From Planctomycetales bacterium 71-10 (GTDB lineage: Bacteria; Planctomycetota; Planctomycetia; Isosphaerales; Isosphaeraceae), in contig MKTT01000089.1 in assembly GCA_001898385.1 (NCBI GenBank), forward strand, positions 113,204 through 177,203: a stretch of DNA of 64,000 nucleotides, written 5' to 3'. A program made the translations under genes and the position numbers. Positions 18,133 through 25,700 of this stretch are shown here, in pieces. The notes beneath the pieces were generated by a model that ran no database searches, was not told where the DNA came from, and was given only the letters and a program-made list of their open reading frames with translations. Position 1 is the first letter of the stretch. Each line of letters begins with the position of its first letter.

Positions 18133-20376
18133 ATGAACCAGGACGAATGGGCCGACGGGGAGGGCGGGGCGGGATCGCTGGAGGACCTCGCGCTGGAGGC
18201 GATCGCGGCGGGGCCTCCGGGCGGATCGGGCGAGGACGCCGGGCCGGTCGAGTCGCTCGCGGAGCGGGCCGCGCGCCTGCGCCTGGACGTCCCCGCGCGG
18301 CTGCGGCTGTTCCAGTCGGCCTGCCGATGGGTCCACGCGGGGCACGCGCGGGGGCGGATCTTCGGCGACCTGGCGCCCGCGCGCCTGGGTGCGACCGAGG
18401 CCGGCGAAACGGCCGAGATCCCGGCCGGCGACGAGTCGCCCGACGCGTTGGACGCCTGGACGAGCCCCGAGCGGGTCCTCGGCGAGCCCCCCACGACGGC
18501 CGCCGACGTCTACGCGCTGGGGGCGATCCTGTACGAGCTGCTGGCGGATCGGCCGCCGATCGCCGTCGACCCGGCCGACCCCGACGCGGCGGCGCTGGCG
18601 ATCACCGAGCGGGCCCCGGAGCGGCCGAGCCGCGCCGCGCCGGCCGATCGCCGCCGGGCGATCGGGGCGGACCTGGACGCGATCGTGCTGGAGGCGCTGC
18701 GGAAGGAGCCGGAACGGCGGTACGCCTCGGCCGCGGCCCTGGCGGACGACCTCGACGCCTACCTCGCCGGCCTGCCGGTCCGCGCCGGGAGGACGTCGGA
18801 GTGGGGCCGCCTCGCGCGGTTCGCGCGGCGGCGCCCCTGGGCGCCGACGGCCCTCGCGGGGGCCTTCGTCGCGGCGATCGCCTGGGGCGCGTGGGAGGCC
18901 CGCGAGGCGCGGTCCCTGCGCCGCGGGCGCGAACGCCTGGCCGTCGCCGCCGGCGCGGCCGGCGACGCGCTCGCCGCGGCCGTCGACCGCCTGGCCGACG
19001 ACGCGGCCGAGGACGACCCCGCGACGCTCCGCCGCGAGATCCTGGCCGGCGCCCGGGCCTACTATGAAGGCGTCGACGACTCGCCGGCCCGCGTCGCGCG
19101 GATCGCGGCGGTCGACCGCGCGCTGGGGCGGAAGGCCGAGGCCGTGGCGGGCTATCGCGACGCGATCGACCGCTGGAAGCGCCTGGCCGGCGACCGCCTG
19201 GGCGACGCGGCGCTCGCGGAGAGCCTGGCGGACGCCCGCGCCGGGCTGGCCCTGGCCCTGGCCCCCGGCGCCGCCGGGCCCGACGCCGACGCCGCGCTGG
19301 AGAGCCTGGCCGCCGCGGGGGAGACGTACCTGGCCCTGGCCGGCCGCGAGCCCGGCGAGCCCCGCCACCGCCGCCGCCTGGCCCGCGTCTTCGGCCGTCG
19401 CGCCGAGATCGAGCGGAAGCTGAGGCGCGACCGCCCGGCCCTCGCCTCGGCGCGGCAGGAGGTCGCGCTGCTGGAGGAACTGCGCCTGATCGAGCCCGAC
19501 CGCGCCGAGGACCGCATCGAGCTGGCCTCGGCCTACGGCCTGCTCGGCCGGCTGCTGGCGGCCCGCGACGAGGGCGCGGAGGCCCCCGCGATGGCCCTGG
19601 ACCGCGCCATCGGCCTGCTCGACGGCGTGACCGGCCCCCTGAAGGACTCGCCCCGCGTCGCGTTCGACGCGGCGGCCCGGCTGGTGGACCTGGCCGAGGT
19701 CCAGTTCGCCGACGGCTCGATCGTCCCCGCGACGAATTCGCTGGCCCGCGCCTCGAAGATCCTGGAGGACCTGTCGGCGAAGCACCCGGCCGTCGCCTCC
19801 TACCGCGGCCAGCTGGCCGCGGCGTACAACCTCGACGTGGAGATGCTTCGGGGCCGCGGGAGGCGCGACGAGGCGAAAGCGCGGGCGGACCGGGCGCGGG
19901 CGATCCTCGAACGCCTGGTCGTCGAGCGTCCCGACGAGCCGCGGTACGTCGCCGCGCTGGCGACCTCGCGACAGCTCCTCGGCCGGCTGCTGGCCCAGGA
20001 GGGGAAGGCGGCCGAGGCGCTGAAGTCCTTCCGAAGCGCCGCCGACTCGCTCGAAGGGATGAAGGAGGCCGACCGCACCGGGGCCGACGCCTACGCCCTG
20101 GCGTGCGACCTGTCGCTCGGCCTGTCGCTCATCGGCGTGAAGGACGGCGGCAAGCCCATCGCCGACGCCGACGACCCCGCATTGACGCCCGCCGACCGGT
20201 CCCGCCGCGACCTCTACGCCCGCCGCGCCGTGGAAGTGCTGCGGCAGGCCGTCGCCAAGGGCTACGACGCCCCCGACCTCTACCGCCGCGACCCCGCCCT
20301 CGACCCGCTCCGCCCCCGCGAGGACTTCAAGAAGCTCCTCGAAGAAATCCTGGCGAAGGGCGCCGGCAACCCCTGA
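18133..20376 (+). CDS. Degenerate Ser/Thr kinase-like (pseudokinase) membrane protein with helical repeat tail
   Basis: 747 aa. Residues about 50-225 match only the C-lobe of a planctomycete Ser/Thr kinase: IFGDLAPARLG stands where HRDLKPANI would be, SPERVLGEPPTTAADVYALGAILYEL matches the APE/D-x-W-S/A-x-G region, and DLDAIVLEALRKEPERRY follows. The glycine-rich loop, the VAIK lysine and the DFG motif are absent. One transmembrane helix follows (about 238-256). The rest is alpha-helical TPR-like (about 270-720) with several ALxSLEGM-type units. It is best read as a pseudokinase scaffold. A tiny frame at 18113-18136 overlaps its start as ATGA. It converges on the next gene with a 3-bp gap. 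Confidence 0.8.
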   Translation: MNQDEWADGEGGAGSLEDLALEAIAAGPPGGSGEDAGPVESLAERAARLRLDVPARLRLFQSACRWVHAGHARGRIFGDLAPARLGATEAGETAEIPAGDESPDALDAWTSPERVLGEPPTTAADVYALGAILYELLADRPPIAVDPADPDAAALAITERAPERPSRAAPADRRRAIGADLDAIVLEALRKEPERRYASAAALADDLDAYLAGLPVRAGRTSEWGRLARFARRRPWAPTALAGAFVAAIAWGAWEAREARSLRRGRERLAVAAGAAGDALAAAVDRLADDAAEDDPATLRREILAGARAYYEGVDDSPARVARIAAVDRALGRKAEAVAGYRDAIDRWKRLAGDRLGDAALAESLADARAGLALALAPGAAGPDADAALESLAAAGETYLALAGREPGEPRHRRRLARVFGRRAEIERKLRRDRPALASARQEVALLEELRLIEPDRAEDRIELASAYGLLGRLLAARDEGAEAPAMALDRAIGLLDGVTGPLKDSPRVAFDAAARLVDLAEVQFADGSIVPATNSLARASKILEDLSAKHPAVASYRGQLAAAYNLDVEMLRGRGRRDEAKARADRARAILERLVVERPDEPRYVAALATSRQLLGRLLAQEGKAAEALKSFRSAADSLEGMKEADRTGADAYALACDLSLGLSLIGVKDGGKPIADADDPALTPADRSRRDLYARRAVEVLRQAVAKGYDAPDLYRRDPALDPLRPREDFKKLLEEILAKGAGNP

Positions 20377-20379
20377 GCC

Positions 20380-20859
20380 TCAACGCTCCGCTCGCCGGAT
20401 CCCCAGCTTGGCGTCGATGTCTTGCTGGGTCGCGGTCGCGGTCGCCCTGGCCAGATACAGGATGATAAGGGTGTTCAAGGATATCAACAGGATAGACCGC
20501 GCGACTTCGGCCATCCAATCCCAGGGGGCGGGGAGGCCGACGTCATGCGGTCGGACGTAAACCCCGACCATCATCGCGGTCCATACGAACAAGGCCCGGC
20601 GGTCGACGCCGGGCGCGGCGTAAGCCCAGCAGATGAGGCCCGCCAGGATCGCGATGGTTCCCAGCCCGCCCAGCAGGCGCTCGACGCCCCCGATCCAGGG
20701 ATGGCCGGGGGCGAATTCCCCGAGGACGATGGCAAGGCCCCGGAGCGCGAAGAGCGCCATCGCCGCGATCACGGATCGTCTCATCCACGATTGGCATCGG
20801 GTCGCGGCCCCGTGCGAAGGGGCGTCAGGGGCGGGCTGCGGCTCTGCAACGGCGACCAT
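20380..20859 (-). CDS. Predicted membrane protein of unknown function
   Basis: 159 aa. The ATG at 20859 is chosen over the one at 20877 because GAGAGGTGG lies directly upstream. Four hydrophobic stretches are visible (about 30-50, 62-82, 90-108 and 122-142). The C-terminus is charged (DIDAKLGIRRAER). No catalytic motif or known family is recognised. Its 3' end nearly touches the 3' end of the pseudokinase gene. Confidence 0.65.
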   Translation of the reverse strand: MVAVAEPQPAPDAPSHGAATRCQSWMRRSVIAAMALFALRGLAIVLGEFAPGHPWIGGVERLLGGLGTIAILAGLICWAYAAPGVDRRALFVWTAMMVGVYVRPHDVGLPAPWDWMAEVARSILLISLNTLIILYLARATATATQQDIDAKLGIRRAER

Positions 20860-20944
20860 GGACCACCTCTCGACCATCGACCGCGCCCGTCCGACCGTTC
20901 GGAACTCATCCTATCCGATCGTGCCGGACGCGACCAGGCGGGCG

Positions 20945-22336
20945 TCAGCGGCCGCCGCTGACGAAGTGGTTGTGCATGCCGACGCCGATCCAGACGGCGG
21001 CGGCCGTGCTGAGGGCCAGGGCGGCGGCGCCGATGCGGCGGGTGCGCTTGATCTGCCACCACATGATGATGCCGGAGATGCCCCAGAAGACCATCAAGAA
21101 GGCCATGCAGTCCACGATGAACGCCCAGATCCAGCGCTGGCCGAACTCCGACGGATAGCCGTGGATCAGGTGCAGGCGGAGGAGGAAGCGGCGGGTGGTC
21201 AGCTCGGCCTGCGAGGCGGCGTCGCCGACCTCGCGGCCGGAGACGGACCCGTTCAGGGCGTTGTAGGTGACGAGCCAGGGCTTCCCCTCGGCCTCCATCT
21301 GGAACGACACCGGGGCGAGGCGGACCTCCGAGACCTCGGGCGAGGCCAGGCCGATCTTCGCCAGCACGCCGGGCAGCGCCTCGCGGATCGGCCCGAGGGC
21401 CAGGCCCTCGACGGTCAGGCCCATGGTCGCGAACGGGGCCGTCGGGCTCTCTCCGCCGCCGGGGCCGCGACGCATGCCGCCCCCCATCCCCTCGCCCCCC
21501 CCGGGCCCGCCCTCGCCACGCCCCGGGCCGCCCTCGCCGCGGCCTCGACGCATGCCGCCTTCGGCCCCGGGGTCGCCTTCGCCGCGGCCCTCGCCGCGAC
21601 CGCGGCCCATGCCCTCGCCGCGCGGGCCTTCGCCCCCTTCGCCGCGACCCGTGCCCCTGCCGCGCGGACCGCCCTGGCCTTCACCGCCCTCGCCGCGACC
21701 GCCCGGGCCGCCGCGACCGCCGGCCTGGACGCCGGGGCCTCCCTCGGCGTTCTGGAGTTGGGCCGGCGTGAGGGCGCGGACCAGTCCGCCGTCGGGCTGC
21801 AGGGAGACCGAATAGGTCTTGCCGTCGCCCGCCTTGACGTTCGCGGAGACGCCCCCGCGCTCGAACCGGGCGGCGTCGGGCTTGATGAGGGTGTACTTCG
21901 CGCCCCCCTCCGACCGGGCGTTGAGCGCCGCGACCACCTTCGCGGCGATGTCCGGGGCCGTCGGCACGCCCTCCAGCGCCGTCCCCTTCATCGCGTCCTT
22001 GCCGAACTGGAGGAAGGTCTGGTCGGAGAACGCCGTCGGGTGGTTGAACAAGAACGCCGTGACCCCGTAGAGCAGCACCCACGGATAGAGGAGCAGGCCG
22101 GCGTACAGGTGCGACCGCCGGGTGAGCATCATCAGGTCGCGGCCCCAGGCCCGCGACTTCGGCGCCGCCTCCTCCTCGGCCTTCGCCGCCGCTCGCGCCG
22201 CCGCCTCCCGCGCCATCGCCAGCGCCGGGCTGACCTTCGCGGCCGGCTTCTTCGGCCCGGCCCTCTCCAACACCTCTTCCACGATCTCCGTCACGTCTTC
22301 GACGGCCTGGCTTTCATCGCGGAACGATTGATCCAT
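20945..22336 (-). CDS. PepSY-associated transmembrane protein with Gly/Arg/Glu-rich insert
   Basis: 463 aa from the ATG at 22336. A charged Ala/Glu-rich cytoplasmic N-terminus (about 1-70) precedes the first membrane helix (SHLYAGLLLYPWVLLYGVTAFLFNHP). A periplasmic PepSY-type region follows, then two C-terminal helices with the signature HLIHGYPSEFGQRWIWAFIVDCMAF and FWGISGIIMWWQIKRTRR. The family is linked to iron uptake and ferric-siderophore reduction. Residues about 195-295 are a low-complexity insert of Gly, Arg and Glu (GRGEGG-type repeats) inside the periplasmic part. A sigma-70-like promoter with a Fur-box-like operator lies about 100 nt upstream. Confidence 0.85.
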   Translation of the reverse strand: MDQSFRDESQAVEDVTEIVEEVLERAGPKKPAAKVSPALAMAREAAARAAAKAEEEAAPKSRAWGRDLMMLTRRSHLYAGLLLYPWVLLYGVTAFLFNHPTAFSDQTFLQFGKDAMKGTALEGVPTAPDIAAKVVAALNARSEGGAKYTLIKPDAARFERGGVSANVKAGDGKTYSVSLQPDGGLVRALTPAQLQNAEGGPGVQAGGRGGPGGRGEGGEGQGGPRGRGTGRGEGGEGPRGEGMGRGRGEGRGEGDPGAEGGMRRGRGEGGPGRGEGGPGGGEGMGGGMRRGPGGGESPTAPFATMGLTVEGLALGPIREALPGVLAKIGLASPEVSEVRLAPVSFQMEAEGKPWLVTYNALNGSVSGREVGDAASQAELTTRRFLLRLHLIHGYPSEFGQRWIWAFIVDCMAFLMVFWGISGIIMWWQIKRTRRIGAAALALSTAAAVWIGVGMHNHFVSGGR

Positions 22337-22436
22337 GGGGATTTCTCGGGGGAAGGATGCCGGGAGGAAGGATGCGCCGCCCGACCCGGGGGGAGGATGT
22401 CCGGGTCCATGGACGACGACGGAAGGCTTTCGCACC

Positions 22437-22489
22437 TGAGACTCAATCTCAACTCGGATGAATATAGCGTCCGACGCCGGCCGGGTCAA
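22437..22489 (-). promoter_or_regulatory. Probable promoter with Fur-box-like operator for the PepSY gene
   Basis: Read on the minus strand, TTGACC (22484-22489) and TATATT (22461-22466) stand 17 nt apart, a near-consensus housekeeping promoter. About 10 nt after the -10 box is TGAGATTGAGTCTCA (22437-22451), a 7-1-7 inverted repeat with one mismatch. It resembles the common Fur site TGAGAATnATTCTCA. It would cover the transcription start, as expected for repression. The PepSY gene starts about 100 nt downstream, and the family is often iron-regulated. Confidence 0.55.
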
Positions 22490-22543
22490 CGAACTTCGGC
22501 GCGAAGGGTATAGCTCTCGAATCTGGAGGGAGCGAACCTTCAC

Positions 22544-22572
22544 GGTGGTCCGGGCGGCCCGCCCGGACCACC
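22544..22572. other. Perfect 12-bp-arm hairpin
   Basis: GGTGGTCCGGGC at 22544-22555 pairs perfectly with 22561-22572 around a 5-nt loop. It has no T-run. It lies between the PepSY promoter and the end of the large PVC gene and may be part of a terminator pair. Confidence 0.5.
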
Positions 22573-22653
22573 CTTCCCCCGAGGAACGGAGTGAAATTCA
22601 GGAAACCGAGCCCCTCGGCGCGAATGGGCGCGGCTCGCCTGGTGGTGAACTAC

Positions 22654-22686
22654 GAAGAACGCCGGGCGTCGGGCCCGGCGTTCTTC
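22654..22686 (-). terminator. Strong hairpin after the PVC-type gene, terminator-like
   Basis: GAAGAACGCCGGGC at 22654-22667 pairs perfectly over 14 bp with 22673-22686, with a 5-nt loop. It begins about 35 nt beyond the stop of the 1684-aa gene. It lacks a strong T-tract, so termination or transcript-end protection is inferred. Confidence 0.5.
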
Positions 22687-22721
22687 GGATATGCAGGGGC
22701 GATGACGGCTCCCGGTCGGGC

Positions 22722-25700
22722 TCAGTGGCCGGAGCCGTGGGCGTGGCCCGCGCCGTGGGCGGCGTGGGCGTTGCGGAACAGGGGGTGGGACGGGTCGCCG
22801 GCGGCGGCGACGTAGGCGATGAGGTCGAGGATCTCCTCGCGGGTCAGCTTGTCGAGCAGGCCCTTGGGCATGAGGGAGGTCTTCGACTTCACCCGGTCGG
22901 CGACGTCGGCCTTGGCGATCGTGCGCGGCACGGCGCTGGCGAGGGGGTTCTCGACGACCTGGATCGCGTCGCCCGTCTCCCCGACGATCAGGCCGGTGAC
23001 GGCCTGGCCGGACTCCAGCTCGATCGCATAAGAGGTGAATTTCTCGTTGATGACCGCCGAGGGGTCCAGGACGTTCTTGAGCAGGTCGGCCGGATTCTGC
23101 TTCGGTTCGAGCTTGGCCAGGTCCGGGCCGAACTCCTGGCCGACGCCGCCGAGCTTGTGGCACGACGCGCACGACGCGAGCTGGAACAACTGCCGCCCGT
23201 TCTGGAACGAGCGGCCGGCGTCGGCGTCGAGCTGGGCGAGCGACGCCTTCAGGTCGTCGAAGGTCCACTCGGTCCGCGGCCGGGTCGACTTCAGCAGCTC
23301 GTCGGCGATCGGCGTCGGGTGGGCGGCGAGGTACGCCTCGGGCGAGGCCAGGTACTCGTCCAGGTCCTCCACGACGTAGAGCGCCCCGTACATCCGGCGC
23401 CAGTGGCCGGGGTAGGTGCAGACGTAGGGGAGGACGCCCGGGGTCGTCGGCGCGGTGAAGGCGATGCGCTCGACCTCGCGGGGCTGGAGCAGCTTGCTCG
23501 CCAGCAGGATCTTGTCCGAGGGCGGGACGTACTGCCGCTTCATCGCGTCGGGCTGGAGGCCGGTCTTCTCGGCCAGTTCGCCGACCTCTTCGAGCGCCCC
23601 GGCCTGGGTGACGACGAAGTTGTGCGGCATCACGTCGACGTTCTCGAAGACGAACTCGACGGGCTTGCCGGCCTGGACGACGATCCGGTCGACGTCGTAC
23701 CGCATCTGCTCCAGCACCGTGCCGATCCGGATGGCGCGGACGCCCAGGTCGCCCAGGGCCTTGCGGACCGTCTTCGCTCGGTCGCCCGGGAGGCGGGAGG
23801 CGACCAGGTCGCCGAGCTGGAGCGCGTCGAGCGCCGCGGGGGAGCGTCGCTCGGCGACGGGGACCTTGGCGACGTCGGCGAGCAGGGCGTCGGCCAGCGG
23901 CTCCAGGGCGTCGTCGGGCCACGAGGACGCCGGCAGCTTCTGGATCGCGGCGACCGCGGCGCGGCGGTCGACCGGCTCGCCCTCGCGGACGAACTTCGCC
24001 AGGGCGCGGAAGGCGTCGGCCTCGCGGCCGCGCATGGTGGTCAGGGCCTCCATCGCGGCCCGGCGGACCAGGCCCGCGGGGCCGTCGCCGGCGTACTCGA
24101 AGCGGGCCGAGGCCTCGGGCGCGGGGTTGTCGGCCTTGCGGTCGACGACCTGGCGCGAGGCGTCGAGCACGGACAGCTCATAGCCGCGGAGGCGGCGGCC
24201 CAGCTCGCCCTCGGTCCGGTTGTGGACGACGATCGCCTCGATGGGGTGCTCGGCGCCCAGGTCGACCTCCCACCAGGGGGCGTCGGTCTGCTCCTCGGTG
24301 TGGGTCTGGCCGCCCGCGCCGTACGCGCCGGACGTGTTGCCGTCGATGGCGCGGGACGCCTCGCCGCCGTTGGACGTGTTCTTCTGGGTCGCCTTGCCGC
24401 CGCGGGCCAGGTTGCGACCCTCGCCGATCACCTCGACCTCGGCCAGCGTGAGCGTCCCCCGGCGCGGGAGGGCGATCCGCACGAACCGGCCGAGCGTCCC
24501 CTTGCCGCCCGAGCCGGTCAGGCCGGCGGGGAGGGCGTCCAGCAGCGGCTCGACCTTCGGGTACAGGCCGGAGCGGACGATCGGGTCGCGGATCAGCGGG
24601 GCCGCGGCGAGGAAGTCGCGGAGCGCGGGGACGGAGCGGGAGGCCAGGCCCCACGCGGCGTCGGCCGAGCCGTCGGCGGCGACGATCGCCGCGTAGCCGA
24701 TGCGGCGGGCGATCGGCGACTTGCCGGCGGTCGCCAGGGCCTCGGCCTCCTTGCGGACGTCGGCCAGTTCGGCGCGGTCGCGCTCGCCCAGCAGGCGGGC
24801 CAGCTCCATCGCCACGGCGTCGGCGACGGCCGCCGCGCCCTCGGCGTCGCGGGCCGTCAGGTCCTCCACCAGCACGCGGGCCGGCGACTTGCCGACCAGG
24901 CCGGCGAGGTCCGCCAGCGCCTTGCGGCGGTCGTCCTCGGAAGCGCCGGGGCGGAACAGGATCTCGCGCAGCACGGGGGCCGTGCGCGTCATCTTCAGCA
25001 GGTCTTCGGTCGCCGCGCGGTCGAGGAAGTACCGCGCCGCGGCGTCGCTGCGGAACTCGATCGTGCGGCCCTCGCGCAGGGCCTTCTTGACGGCCGGCTC
25101 CAGCGCCCGGAGGGTCTCGCCGCGGGCGTAGTCCAGGTAGTAGTCGGTGGGGCTCTCGGCCGTCGTCAGGGCGACGTCCAGCGCGTCGGGCTCGTCGAAG
25201 AAGCTGGCGGCGCGGACGACCTCCAGCCGGACGCGCGGGTGTTCGTCGCGGGCCAGCTTGCGGAGGATCTCCAGCGCGTCGGGCACCCGGTCGCGCCAGC
25301 AGCAGAGGACGCGCACCGCGGCGGCGCGGGCGCGGGCGTCGGAGGCCGTGAGGCAGCGCTTCAGCAGGTCCAGGTCGACCACGTCATACGTCTGGTGGAC
25401 CCACAGGGCTTCCAGGACGTGGTGTTCGAAGTCGGCGTCCTTCGGGTCGAGCTTCGCGACCCAGTCGGCCAGGGCGGGGACGACCTCGGCAGAGGGGCGG
25501 GCGCACAGCTCGGCCTTGGCCCGGTAGCGGACGCGGTCCTCGGTCGACTTCAGCAGCTCCAGCAGCTCGGCGACCGGGCGGCCGGCGATGGCCGCGGGGG
25601 TCGCGAGGGGCCGGCCCTCGTGCGTCACCCGGTAGACGCGGCCGTGGACGGCGTCGCGGCTCGGGTCGCGGAGGTTGTGCTGCATGTGGCCGATCAGCGG

